Shown: positions 1 through 8,051, counted from the first letter of the stretch. The stretch is 64,000 bases of DNA from Fictibacillus marinisediminis (GCF_023149135.1 NZ_JAIWJX010000002.1:4278001-4342000), one strand, 5' to 3'. The notes: generated by a model not told the origin, from the sequence alone. Numbers and translations are program-made.

Positions 1-642
1 ATGATCCCAATACGGATTTTGGAAAGGAGGCTCCGTTGCGTCATTTTGAGTGACTTCGTACTGAATCGGTGTTAATTTTTGCTTCAGTTCATTTTTGTCA
101 GGCTTGGACTGCCAATGGCTTTTAATAAAGTCTTCACGCCCAGAACCCGTCCGATAGCGCTTATAATGAGCTGGATTTTTCTTATGATAACCCTGATGGT
201 ACTCTTCGGCTGGGTAAAAAACAGAGGCTGGCAAAATTTCAGTCACGATCGGCTTCTGAAAGCGGCCGCTTTCAGCAAGTTCTTGCTTAGAGGCCTCTGC
301 CAATTCTTTTTGTTCTTCATTATGATAGAAAATCGCCGTGCGGTACGAATCGCCCCGGTCATAAAATTGTCCGCCAGGATCGGTCGGATCGATCTGCTGC
401 CAGAAGAGCTGCAGCAGCTTTTTATACGGAAACAATTCGGGATCAAACGTAATTTGTACCGCTTCATAGTGGCCCGTTGTATCGGCACAGACTTCCTGGT
501 ATGTCGGATTTTCCGTGTGCCCCCCTGTATAGCCTGACACGACACTGATGATGCCCGGCATTTCCTCAAACGGAGAAACCATGCACCAGAAACATCCACC
601 CGCAAAAGTCGCAAGCTGCTGATTGTTATGCTGAGTATTCAA
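1..642 (-). CDS. msrAB: Bifunctional methionine sulfoxide reductase MsrA/MsrB, C-terminus beyond left edge
   Basis: Repairs oxidised methionine in proteins: MsrA acts on the S-sulfoxide, MsrB on the R-sulfoxide. The 214 visible codons begin at a TTG (642) eight bases after GGGAG. The MsrA signature GGCFWC is at residues 15-20, Cys17 being the expected catalytic residue. MsrA-typical stretches follow ([37 protein letters not shown]). From about residue 190 the sequence [18 protein letters not shown] is the start of an MsrB domain, so this is an A-B fusion cut by the window edge. The frame is open to base 1. A forward-strand reading frame at 79-537 is only its shadow. Confidence 0.5.
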   Translation of the reverse strand, partial: MNTQHNNQQLATFAGGCFWCMVSPFEEMPGIISVVSGYTGGHTENPTYQEVCADTTGHYEAVQITFDPELFPYKKLLQLFWQQIDPTDPGGQFYDRGDSYRTAIFYHNEEQKELAEASKQELAESGRFQKPIVTEILPASVFYPAEEYHQGYHKKNPAHYKRYRTGSGREDFIKSHWQSKPDKNELKQKLTPIQYEVTQNDATEPPFQNPYWDH

Positions 643-719
643 AGACCTCACTCCCATTCTTTTGAAAGTCTTATTGTTCTATTGTTCCTATCATAAAACA
701 AGTATGGCACTTAATAAAA

Positions 720-878
720 AAATAATGCCTAGTTGGAAGTGCTGAAGTGTTCGATTAGGCCCGAAAAGCGCTGGAACTCTCACACAGCAACACGCTTTTT
801 GTGTTGTGAAGTGAGAGTGAAGCGACCTCGAGGGTCTGAACACTGAAGCTGGATCATAACCCGGAAATGCTGAAGCTG
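720..878. repeat. Hairpin-rich non-coding repeat remnant
   Basis: No convincing gene. The stretch holds a long imperfect hairpin: CTCTCAC and CAACAC around 778-792 pair with GTGTTG and GTGAGAG around 801-817. It also has repeated GCTGAAGCTGG-like words near 845 and 868. A related word (GCGCTGAAGCTGGAC) occurs in the intergenic stretch near 51120. It looks like a decayed member of the short interspersed repeats common in Bacillaceae. Family assignment is by eye only. Confidence 0.5.
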
Positions 879-904
879 GCATCTTTATGAAAATGACGTG
901 CTAT

Positions 905-1017
905 GCAAGTAAATGGAGCAAAATCGCAAGTAAAGTCTATATTTTCGCAAGTAAAGATTGGAAAGTCGCAAGTAATCCTTGTCGAACCGCAAGTAACGAG
1001 CCATTTTTCGCAAGTAA
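905..1017 (+). repeat. Six GCAAGTAA keywords with an exact 21-bp period
   Basis: GCAAGTAA occurs at 905, 926, 947, 968, 989 and 1010, each exactly 21 bases after the last; five of the six are preceded by C. The 13 bases between keywords are not conserved. Because 21 is a multiple of three, a frame stays open across the array (repeating Ala-Ser-Lys/Asn every seven codons), but it has no gene-like features. Three other arrays with the same period lie at 7450, 52600 and 54344. Two helical turns per unit suggests protein binding on one DNA face; that is inference. Confidence 0.5.
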
Positions 1018-1113
1018 GCCACCCCGATCAGTCGTCCGCAGTCCCTTCCAGCGGTTTAACTTCCTCTAAACGGGCAAACTAACTGTAAGAACAACGAAAC
1101 TGGAGGGAAAAAC

Positions 1114-1392
1114 ATGGCTAGAAGAAGTCGAAGACCGCTTGTGCCTGAAGCAAGGGAAGCATTGGATCAATTGAAGGCCCAGGTGATGAGAGATGTTGGC
1201 TATCAAGTGGATCCGTCACAGCCTGACGCTGTTAAATTTGAAGTAGCAAAAGATGTTAATGTCCCGCTTCAGAAGGATTACAACGGACAGCTTACGGCAA
1301 AACAAGCTGGCACAGTGGGCGGACAGATCGGCGGCCGGATGGTCAGCGAATTGATCCGACAGGCGAAACAGCATCTCAACAAACAGCACTAA
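1114..1392 (+). CDS. Alpha/beta-type small acid-soluble spore protein
   Basis: DNA-binding spore protein that coats and protects DNA in the dormant forespore and is degraded at germination. The 92-residue product ends with the family signature (LTAKQAGTVGGQIGG, about residues 60-74, then RMVSELIRQA). It has a likely germination-protease site KFEVAKD at residues 41-47. The N-terminus is Arg-rich (MARRSRRPL), and a segment resembling a second half-site (LDQLKAQVMRD) lies at 17-27, so it is longer than the common 60-70 residue forms. GGAGGG lies 8 bases before the ATG. It is monocistronic and followed directly by a terminator. Which ssp gene it matches is unclear. Confidence 0.5.
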   Translation: MARRSRRPLVPEAREALDQLKAQVMRDVGYQVDPSQPDAVKFEVAKDVNVPLQKDYNGQLTAKQAGTVGGQIGGRMVSELIRQAKQHLNKQH

Positions 1393-1443
1393 AAAGGCTG
1401 GCGCATGGCATTCAAGCAAACTGCCACGCGTCCAGCCTTTTTA
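1391..1443 (+). terminator. Rho-independent terminator of the SASP gene
   Basis: Stem AAAGGCTGG / CCAGCCTTT with an inner GGCA / TGCC pairing, followed by a T-run, directly after the SASP stop codon. Confidence 0.5.
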
Positions 1444-1620
1444 TATTAAGGAACAATCAAAATCCCATCCGCCATCCAAGTTTACCGCATCAACAGCGCC
1501 CAGTGATTTCATCTGAAGGCAGAAGAGTATTAAGTCCAATCGAATGGCAAAATAAATTTTGTAATTGCTGTTTTATATTGACAAAGTAATTCTTGTGCAT
1601 TTATTATAATCTTTGTGCAT

Positions 1621-1644
1621 AAATAGTTTGTATGCGAACTATTT
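1621..1644. promoter_or_regulatory. Inverted repeat, likely MarR operator
   Basis: AAATAGTT (1621-1628) and AACTATTT (1637-1644) form a perfect 8-bp inverted repeat with an 8-base spacer. A related half-site (GCAAACTGTT) follows at 1651. It lies between a TATAAT at 1605-1610 and the marR start at 1691, where an autorepressor would act. A TTGACA at 1578-1583 is 21 bases from that TATAAT, so the exact promoter is uncertain. Confidence 0.5.
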
Positions 1645-1690
1645 ACAATGCAAACTGTTAACATTATTAGAAAGAGGGGACGATAGTGGA

Positions 1691-2140
1691 ATGAATCTGC
1701 TCAATAATGAGCTGCTGGATTCCTTTATACAAATACAAAAAGCACTCTACTCGTTAATGAAGGAAGATGCCGACCGGGCTGGCTTGACCGTTGTACAGCT
1801 CAAAGCGTTGTACAAGATCCGCCTTACACCTGAATTAGGTTTGAGAGAGCTTGCAGGCAGCTTAAAGCTGACCAACAGCACAATGAGCGGAGTGGTAGAC
1901 CGCCTTGTCGTTCATGAACTATTAGAAAGACATACTTCTTCTGCCGATCGAAGAGCCATCACACTTAAGCTCACGAAAAAAGGGGAAGAAAAGCTTCGGG
2001 AAGCAACTGGAAGTGATTCTTCATTTACCAAAAAAATTATCGAATTGACGGATATGCCGCAAGAAGATAAGGATCATTTACTCAGGATTCATCATCAAGT
2101 ACTGAACGTATTGACAACCAAGGAGGAAAATCAGGAATGA
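1691..2140 (+). CDS. MarR-family transcriptional regulator of the efflux operon
   Basis: 149-residue winged-helix repressor of the MarR/EmrR type. The central helix-turn-helix (LGLRELAGSLKLTNSTMSGV) is followed by the family wing with the D-R pair (SADRRAITLKLTKKG). The chosen ATG at 1691 has GAGGGG upstream; an ATG further upstream at 1613 lacks a ribosome site and lies inside the promoter/operator area. The last bases overlap the next gene by four (ATGA), so it is translationally coupled to the emrA/emrB-like pair. It probably represses the operon through the inverted repeat at 1621 and releases on binding a lipophilic compound; the ligand cannot be read from sequence. Confidence 0.5.
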   Translation: MNLLNNELLDSFIQIQKALYSLMKEDADRAGLTVVQLKALYKIRLTPELGLRELAGSLKLTNSTMSGVVDRLVVHELLERHTSSADRRAITLKLTKKGEEKLREATGSDSSFTKKIIELTDMPQEDKDHLLRIHHQVLNVLTTKEENQE

Positions 2141-2814
2141 ACATGAAACGTTTAGCTTTATTAAACGTAATAATTTTATTGATTTTAGTTGGGGGCGGAA
2201 TTGCAGCTTATTATTACTACAATCAATCCGTTTCTTATATCAAAACAGATAATGCCCAAATCGCAGGAGAACAGGTCACGATTGCAGCACCAGCTAATGG
2301 AAAACTAACCGATTGGAAAGGTTCCCTCGGAAAAGAATTTAATAAAGGCGAAGAAATCGGTACAATCTCTGCTGCACCTTCAGCCGGAGCTGGAGCAACC
2401 CCTGCAGCTGCAGGTATGTCAAAGGTCAAGATCACTCTTCCAAAGGATGGAACAGTCGTACAGCAATCCGCAGTTGAAGATTCTTTTGTTGCAGCAGGAA
2501 CACCGCTGGCTCATGTTTATGATTTAAGCAACCTTTGGGTAACAGCAAATGTGAAAGAAACAGACATAAATGATGTTAAGGTTGGCCAGGAGGTAGATGT
2601 GTACGTGGATTCTTATCCGGACAATACACTTTCTGGAGAAGTGAAAAAAATCGGCCTGGCTACTGCCAATACATTTTCTTTATTGCCAAACTCAAACAAC
2701 ACAGCGAACTATACAAAAGTAACTCAAGTTATCCCAGTTAAAATTTCATTAGACAGCTACCAAGGACTGGATATTGTACCTGGAATGAATGTAACCGTAC
2801 GGATTCACAAGTAG
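2137..2814 (+). CDS. EmrA/HlyD-type membrane fusion protein, short form
   Basis: 225-residue periplasmic-adaptor-like partner of a drug exporter. One N-terminal membrane anchor (about residues 6-26) is followed by the family motif SYIKTDNAQIAGEQ and two lipoyl/barrel halves (VTIAAPANGKL near 46; VKITLPKDGTVVQQ near 96). The second half ends in a beta-barrel (LWVTANVKETDI, GQEVDVYVDSYPD). The long coiled-coil hairpin of Gram-negative EmrA is missing and replaced by an Ala/Pro/Gly-rich linker (residues 79-93). That fits a Gram-positive cell with no outer-membrane channel. It overlaps marR by 4 bases and is followed 5 bases later by the permease gene. Confidence 0.5.
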   Translation: MNMKRLALLNVIILLILVGGGIAAYYYYNQSVSYIKTDNAQIAGEQVTIAAPANGKLTDWKGSLGKEFNKGEEIGTISAAPSAGAGATPAAAGMSKVKITLPKDGTVVQQSAVEDSFVAAGTPLAHVYDLSNLWVTANVKETDINDVKVGQEVDVYVDSYPDNTLSGEVKKIGLATANTFSLLPNSNNTANYTKVTQVIPVKISLDSYQGLDIVPGMNVTVRIHK

Positions 2815-2819
2815 GTGAT

Positions 2820-4616
2820 ATGATGTCAATCTATTTAACAGGTTACGTCATCCTATGCGTTATTCTTTTGCTGACCGTTAACTATATGGCCATCCGTTCA
2901 AAACGCAAAAAACAGGCTGAAGATACCGAACTGATTACGGAAAGGGCATCGGGGCATCCGGAAGAATCCAATATTCTCATTGATGAGACCCTCGAGGATA
3001 CAGCTATTTCAGAACCTGCTCTTGAGTATGTTACTTCTGCAGCTGAACAGCAAGCAGAAGAGCGTTCGCTTCAGCGGACGGAAAGCGTTAAAAAAGATGA
3101 GCCGATTCACGTTGGCAAGATACTTACCGTGCTTATGCTCGGTGCCTTCATCGCCATCTTGAACCAAACGCTGCTGAATGTAGCCATTCCGCATATCATG
3201 AACGATTTGAACGTCTCTGCCAACACCGTGCAGTGGATCTCAACAGGCTATATGCTCGTTAACGGTGTGTGTATACCGATCACCGCTTATCTCATTGAAA
3301 AGTTTGGAACGCGGACGTTATTTATTACTGCCATGTTACTTTTTACAGCCGGAGCGGTCATCTGCTCGCTTTCCGCATCCTTTGGTATGCTGATGGCGGG
3401 AAGGGTTGTTCAGGCTGTAGGAGCCGGAATCATCATGCCGTTGATGATGACCATATTCCTTACTGTTTTCCCTATCGAAAAACGCGGCCAGGCGATGGGT
3501 ACCATGGGGATTGCCATGCTGTTTGCCCCAGCCATCGGCCCTACGCTCTCCGGATATATCGTTGAAAACTATTCTTGGAGACTTTTATTTGATATCATTA
3601 TTCCTTTTGGTGTGATCGATCTTATTATCGCCTTTGTCTGGATGAAGGACGTTATAAAGAAATCAAGCCCTAAGTTTGATTTCCCGGGGTTCCTTTTCTC
3701 CACACTCGGTTTTGGATTCTTGCTCTACGGATTCAGTGAAGCCGGAAATAAAGGCTGGACCAGCAGCATCGTCCTTTCTAGCATTATCATTGGTATCATT
3801 TCTCTTGTCGCTTTCACCTTTAGAGAGCTGACCACAGACAAACCGATGCTCGACTTGAGAGTTTTTAAATATGATGTATTTGCCTTAACAACCGTTATCA
3901 GCATGATCATTAACATGGCCATGTTTGCCGCCATGATCCTGCTTCCCATCTATCTGCAGAACATCAGAGGATTCACACCTTTTGAATCCGGGCTTTTACT
4001 GCTCCCTGGAGCAATCATCATGGGAATCATGTCTCCGATTTCAGGAGCGCTGTTTGACCGAATCGGAGCAAGACCTCTGGCGATCGTCGGATTAACCATT
4101 ACCTTTATCACAACGTGGGCCTTCAGCCACCTGTCAACAGATACAACGTATGGACATATCTTGTTCCTGTATGTCTCCCGTATGTTCGGCATGTCATTCT
4201 TGATGATGACTGTTATGACAGCAGGAATGAACCAGCTGCCGCGGCACTTAAACAGCCACGGAACAGCCACTTCCAATACGATGCGCCAGGTTGCGGGGTC
4301 ACTCGGTACAGCTTTTCTCGTTACTGTGTTCTCCAACCGCCAGGAGTATCACATGGCGGACTATTCCAATGTAGTGACGAGCGCAAATCCATACATTGCG
4401 GATAAGCTTTCAGCGCTCGGGCAAGGACTTGCTCAGATGGCAGGATTACCTGGGGGAGCAGGAAGTTCACTTGGGGTTCAAGTGATCTATGGAACAGCAG
4501 CTAAACAAGCAGCCATCGACGGAATCAATGATTCGTTTATGGTCGCGACCGGAATCGCTGTTATCGCCCTCATCCTTTCCTTCTTCATCAAACGGGTCAT
4601 CCCGCCAACAAAATAA
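2820..4616 (+). CDS. EmrB/QacA-type DHA2 major facilitator drug exporter with N-terminal extension
   Basis: Proton-coupled multidrug exporter of the DHA2 family, with the motif-C-like GPTLSGYIVENYSWR and about 14 membrane segments from residue 98 onward. It carries an N-terminal addition of about 95 residues: one extra membrane helix (about 5-24), then a charged, acidic, Glu-rich linker (about 28-95). Most relatives start directly at the equivalent of GKILTVLMLGAFIAILNQT. Two adjacent ATGs (2820, 2823) follow GGTGAT closely. Third gene of the marR-emrA-emrB operon, and a clear terminator follows. Confidence 0.5.
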   Translation: MMSIYLTGYVILCVILLLTVNYMAIRSKRKKQAEDTELITERASGHPEESNILIDETLEDTAISEPALEYVTSAAEQQAEERSLQRTESVKKDEPIHVGKILTVLMLGAFIAILNQTLLNVAIPHIMNDLNVSANTVQWISTGYMLVNGVCIPITAYLIEKFGTRTLFITAMLLFTAGAVICSLSASFGMLMAGRVVQAVGAGIIMPLMMTIFLTVFPIEKRGQAMGTMGIAMLFAPAIGPTLSGYIVENYSWRLLFDIIIPFGVIDLIIAFVWMKDVIKKSSPKFDFPGFLFSTLGFGFLLYGFSEAGNKGWTSSIVLSSIIIGIISLVAFTFRELTTDKPMLDLRVFKYDVFALTTVISMIINMAMFAAMILLPIYLQNIRGFTPFESGLLLLPGAIIMGIMSPISGALFDRIGARPLAIVGLTITFITTWAFSHLSTDTTYGHILFLYVSRMFGMSFLMMTVMTAGMNQLPRHLNSHGTATSNTMRQVAGSLGTAFLVTVFSNRQEYHMADYSNVVTSANPYIADKLSALGQGLAQMAGLPGGAGSSLGVQVIYGTAAKQAAIDGINDSFMVATGIAVIALILSFFIKRVIPPTK

Positions 4617-4624
4617 ATGACTTG

Positions 4625-4657
4625 AGGCAAGCTCACCCATTGAGCTTGCTTTTTTTA
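4625..4657 (+). terminator. Terminator of the efflux operon
   Basis: GCAAGCTCA / TGAGCTTGC stem followed by seven T residues. Confidence 0.5.
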
Positions 4658-4936
4658 TGAAAACCCTTACATGTCAAGGGTTTTGCTTGCCTGCTTCTTT
4701 TAAAAACCACCCGGATTCTTGCATTTTCCGCAAGATTTATTCTTCCATAATTCTCCCTCTGCCATTCCCTCATACCCTGTCACTTCCTTTGATCCGATTA
4801 AACCATGCATCCTCCGTTTTTCTCTCTTTCTGGGCCGTATCCGTACTATCTCGGCATGAGCGGTTGTATCGATTTTGAAGCTTCGTTATACTCGTAACCG
4901 TTGTTTATTGAACGGGAAAAAACAAGGAAATGAGGA
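4658..4936. other. Intergenic region upstream of proB, no recognisable leader
   Basis: About 280 bases without a credible gene. A small hairpin (CCCTTACATGTCAAGGG, 4665-4681) is the only structure noticed. The conserved T-box sequence expected for tRNA-controlled proline genes was looked for and not seen. Confidence 0.5.
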
Positions 4937-6091
4937 GTGAAAGAGTTGAATTTATCTACTACTAAAAATAAACGAATTGTGGTAAAAATCGGATCAAGTT
5001 CACTGACAAGCAGGCATGGAGAAATCAGCCGCAGAAAATTGGAACGGCTGGTCGACGAGATTGTCATGCTTAAAGATGAAGGACATGAAGTACTGCTTGT
5101 TTCTTCTGGCGCTGTGGCAGCCGGCTACAGAAAGCTCGGCTGTCTTGCGAGACCAACTTCTCTTCCTGAAAAACAAGCTGCAGCATCGATCGGCCAAGGG
5201 CTGCTAATGGAAGCTTATTCTGAACGATTCCTATCCCATGGCTATACGGCTTCACAAATCCTGATTACGAGAAGTGATTTTTCTGACCGAAAACGATACA
5301 ACAACGCGCGCAATACGATAAACGTATTATTGGATCGCGGCATCGTTCCTATTATAAATGAAAATGACACGATTACCGTTGAACGTCTGAAGTTCGGTGA
5401 TAACGACACCCTTTCAGCAAAAGTATCAGGGCTTGTAAATGCCGATCAGCTGCTGATTTTGTCAGACATCGACGGGTTATATACAGATGACCCAAGAAGC
5501 AATCCAGACGCAAAGCTTTTAGAAGAAGTATATGAGATCACACCAGAAATTGAAGCTTCAGCCGGTGAGTCCGGAAGCGAGGTCGGAACCGGCGGCATGC
5601 GTTCTAAGATAGATGCAGTCAAGATTGCGATGGCATCGGGCATACCTTCATTTTTAGGGGATGCAGCAATACCCCACATTATCTATAATGCGGTTCAGGA
5701 AACAGCCAAAGGAACGTACTTTACACCAAAAGACGATTCAGAAAACCTGGATGTCAGAAGACAGTGGATTGCTTTTCATTCCGGTCCTGAAGGAGAAATT
5801 ATTGTATCGAATGAAGCAAAAGACGAGATTGCAGAACACAAAAGCCTGTATCCTGACGGCATTGAATATGTAGAAGGCTATTTTAAAAAAGGTGCCGTTG
5901 TGCGAATTAAAGATTTGGACGGCTTACAGATCGGCGTAGGTGTCAGCAATTATTCTTCAAGACAGCTGATCAAGATTAAAGGGCATTCCAATGACGAGAT
6001 CGCGGACATTATCGATGTTGATCCGCAAGAAGCCATTCATAATGCTGATCTTGTGTGCCACACCCAGTTAGCTGTACCACTATTATCTTAA
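4937..6091 (+). CDS. proB: Glutamate 5-kinase
   Basis: First step of proline synthesis: ATP-dependent phosphorylation of glutamate to gamma-glutamyl phosphate. The amino-acid kinase fold starts with IVVKIGSSSLTSRHGEISRR. It has VSSGAVAAGYRKLG, the nucleotide-site segment ILSDIDGLYTDDP, and GTGGMRSKIDAVKIA. A C-terminal PUA domain (about residues 280-360) makes it the long ProB form. The GTG at 4937 (AAGGA eight bases upstream) and the TTG at 4946 (GGAG eight bases upstream) are both plausible starts. proA follows 11 bases later, preceded by AAGGAGG. Confidence 0.5.
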   Translation: MKELNLSTTKNKRIVVKIGSSSLTSRHGEISRRKLERLVDEIVMLKDEGHEVLLVSSGAVAAGYRKLGCLARPTSLPEKQAAASIGQGLLMEAYSERFLSHGYTASQILITRSDFSDRKRYNNARNTINVLLDRGIVPIINENDTITVERLKFGDNDTLSAKVSGLVNADQLLILSDIDGLYTDDPRSNPDAKLLEEVYEITPEIEASAGESGSEVGTGGMRSKIDAVKIAMASGIPSFLGDAAIPHIIYNAVQETAKGTYFTPKDDSENLDVRRQWIAFHSGPEGEIIVSNEAKDEIAEHKSLYPDGIEYVEGYFKKGAVVRIKDLDGLQIGVGVSNYSSRQLIKIKGHSNDEIADIIDVDPQEAIHNADLVCHTQLAVPLLS

Positions 6092-6102
6092 GGAGGCGTT
6101 GG

Positions 6103-7377
6103 ATGAGTATTTTAGAATCTGATGTTAGAAATAAAACCAATGTAAAAGAACAGGCGAAGGCCGCACAAAAGGCCTCAAAAGAACTTGCCATACTGAATGA
6201 AAAGGATAAGAACGAAGCGCTCTTCATATTAGCTGATGAGCTTGAAGAGCAGGCTTCCTTTATATTAAATGAAAATGAAAAAGACTTGCAGAACGGCAGG
6301 GAGAAGGACTTCAGCCAAGCCTTTATGGACAGGCTCTCTCTTACCGAGGAAAGAATTGCAGATTTTGCCGAAGGACTCAGACAAGTAGCTGGCCAGGATG
6401 ACCCTGTCGGTGAGACTGTCAGTGAATGGACCCTCGACAACGGAATGAGGGTTGAACAAAAACGTGTACCGCTCGGAGTGATTGGCATGATTTACGAAGC
6501 ACGGCCAAACGTCACTGTGGATGCTACCGGCTTAGCTTTAAAGTCAGGTAATGCAATCGTCTTAAAAGGCGGTTCAAGCGCCATTCATTCCAATAAGGCC
6601 ATTATCCAGGTCATTCAGCAGGGGCTGGCTAAAACCAGTATTCCTGCTGATGCCGCTCAATTGATTGCGACAACAGATAGAAAAGCCTCAAGTGAGATGT
6701 TTACGATGAAAGAACACATTGACGTACTGATTCCACGCGGAGGCGGTTCGTTGATCAATACGGTTGTGAACGAAGCGACGGTTCCTGTTCTTGAAACAGG
6801 CGTTGGAAACTGCCATATTTACGTTGATAAAGAGGCTGATTTGGAGAAAGCCCTCAATATACTCATTAATGCGAAAACCGACCGTCCTGCGGTCTGCAAC
6901 GCAGCAGAGACCTTGATCGTTCATAAAGACTGGCTCAATGAGTATCAATCTGTGCTAGAGAACGTGCTGAAGGAACATGGAATTTCCGTTCATGGCGACG
7001 AGTTTGTTGTTTCTGCCTTCGCCGATGCTGTTCCAGCTTCCGAAAAGGATTGGGCAGAAGAATTCCTTGGCCTTTCTATCGCGATCAAAACCGTAGAGAG
7101 TACAGAAGAAGCGATTGAACACATCGACCGCTACGGTACAAAGCATTCAGAAGCAATCGTCACAGAAGACGCTGCCACAGCAGAAGTATTTATGAGCCGC
7201 ATCGATGCAGCAGCTGTATACCATAACGCTTCTACACGCTTCACAGACGGTTCTGCGCTGGGCTTTGGAGCTGAAATCGGCATCTCTACCCAAAAGCTCC
7301 ATGCACGCGGCCCTATGGGCTTACCAGCGCTCACTACGACAAAGTACTGCATGACCGGTGACGGACAGATCAGATAA
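6103..7377 (+). CDS. proA: Glutamate-5-semialdehyde dehydrogenase (gamma-glutamyl phosphate reductase)
   Basis: Second proline step: NADPH-dependent reduction of gamma-glutamyl phosphate to the semialdehyde, which cyclises to pyrroline carboxylate. 424 residues of the aldehyde dehydrogenase superfamily. Seen motifs: GVIGMIYEARPNVTVDA, GNAIVLKGGSSAIHSN, PVLETGVGNCHIYVD, and the catalytic cysteine in DRPAVCNAAETL. The ATG at 6103 is well placed after AAGGAGG; an in-frame ATG at 6055 lies inside proB. Operon with proB. proC is not nearby. Confidence 0.5.
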   Translation: MSILESDVRNKTNVKEQAKAAQKASKELAILNEKDKNEALFILADELEEQASFILNENEKDLQNGREKDFSQAFMDRLSLTEERIADFAEGLRQVAGQDDPVGETVSEWTLDNGMRVEQKRVPLGVIGMIYEARPNVTVDATGLALKSGNAIVLKGGSSAIHSNKAIIQVIQQGLAKTSIPADAAQLIATTDRKASSEMFTMKEHIDVLIPRGGGSLINTVVNEATVPVLETGVGNCHIYVDKEADLEKALNILINAKTDRPAVCNAAETLIVHKDWLNEYQSVLENVLKEHGISVHGDEFVVSAFADAVPASEKDWAEEFLGLSIAIKTVESTEEAIEHIDRYGTKHSEAIVTEDAATAEVFMSRIDAAAVYHNASTRFTDGSALGFGAEIGISTQKLHARGPMGLPALTTTKYCMTGDGQIR

Positions 7378-7388
7378 TCAGTAGTTCT

Positions 7389-7423
7389 AAAAAGCATGGC
7401 GCGTTTGCACCATGCTTTTTTAT
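7389..7423 (+). terminator. Terminator of proBA
   Basis: AAAGCATGG / CCATGCTTT stem with a T-run immediately after proA. Confidence 0.5.
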
Positions 7424-7449
7424 AAGGAAAAGCGTCTCTTTTGTCGTTA

Positions 7450-7518
7450 TTGAACCAAATGAGAGAATAATTGAACGAAAGAAGGAGATAATTGAACCCA
7501 AAGGACCAGTAATTGATT
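7450..7518 (+). repeat. Four TTGAAC-type keywords with an exact 21-bp period
   Basis: TTGAAC at 7450, 7471 and 7492, and TTGATT at 7513, are each exactly 21 bases apart; the fuller unit is TAATTGAAC. Spacers are unconserved. Same architecture as the arrays at 905, 52600 and 54344 with a different keyword. Lies between the proBA terminator and the ywcE promoter. Confidence 0.5.
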
Positions 7519-7620
7519 CTAACTAAGTATTCAGACTTCTTCACAGCCATAAAAACCCGAAACATTTACGCCACACGGCATCAAAGCTTACAAGCTAACT
7601 GTATAACTGGAATTTTTTAT

Positions 7621-7640
7621 AGAAAATAGTCCTATTTTCT
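7621..7640. promoter_or_regulatory. 20-bp palindrome upstream of ywcE
   Basis: AGAAAATAG and CTATTTTCT form perfect 9-bp arms around TC. It lies about 33 bases upstream of the likely -10 element of ywcE, so it may be an operator. The B. subtilis gene is known to be controlled by AbrB; whether this is that site is unknown. Confidence 0.5.
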
Positions 7641-7669
7641 AAATTTTCTGTAGTATATTTTTGAAAACG

Positions 7670-7678
7670 TGGTATACT
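7670..7678 (+). promoter_or_regulatory. Extended -10 promoter element, probably for ywcE
   Basis: TGG followed by TATACT (TATACT at 7673-7678) is an extended -10 without a good -35 partner. It lies about 80 bases upstream of the ywcE start. Confidence 0.5.
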
Positions 7679-7759
7679 AAATGTAACAAAATGTTCACAA
7701 AACAGACCTAACTTCGTCACAATTGCAAACGCTGTCATCTACTTAAGGAGTTGATTGTA

Positions 7760-8044
7760 ATGGATGTGTATGTTGTATATCTATTCGTGGCCACGGCTAC
7801 TCCGCTATTCCTATGGCACGATCATAGAAAGCTTGCTTTATGGCAGATTCCGTTTATCGCGATCATGTGGCTCTATGTCGCGCTTTTCTTGGCAGGAGAT
7901 TTGAATCCGCTGGCTCATCTGCTGTTCAATATCGTGTTTGTAGCCAACGTGGTATTTGCTCATGTTGCAGCTTTTAAAATCTATGCGATTCCGTTTATCC
8001 GTCGTGAAAGAGAACGACGTAAAATTTACCGTGAATCTAAATAA
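7760..8044 (+). CDS. ywcE: Holin-like spore protein YwcE
   Basis: 94-residue membrane protein with three hydrophobic helices (about 4-18, 28-48, 53-78) and a basic tail (RRERERRKIYRESK). Sequence features (LFLWHDHRKLALWQIPF, LAGDLNPLAHLLFN) and position next to qoxD match B. subtilis ywcE, which is needed for normal spore morphogenesis and germination. The ATG at 7760 is nine bases after AAGGAG; a TTG at 7751 directly abuts it and is less likely. Convergent with qoxABCD, sharing a two-way terminator. Confidence 0.5.
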   Translation: MDVYVVYLFVATATPLFLWHDHRKLALWQIPFIAIMWLYVALFLAGDLNPLAHLLFNIVFVANVVFAHVAAFKIYAIPFIRRERERRKIYRESK

Positions 8045-8051
8045 GTAACCA

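Noticed and set aside
243..614. Open frame inside msrAB in another frame on the same strand
   Set aside because: The true frame carries the GGCFWC motif; this one is a shadow.
887..1069. 60-codon open frame with Ala-Ser-Lys every seven residues
   Set aside because: It is explained by the 21-bp DNA periodicity; no ribosome site and no other protein-like feature.
1578..1610. Strong sigma-A promoter for marR
   Set aside because: TTGACA and TATAAT are both present but 21 bases apart, too far for a normal promoter; not listed as a firm feature.
4657..4936. T-box leader or small gene upstream of proB
   Set aside because: No T-box sequence or specifier stem seen; the 73-codon frame there lacks a ribosome site and gene-like composition.
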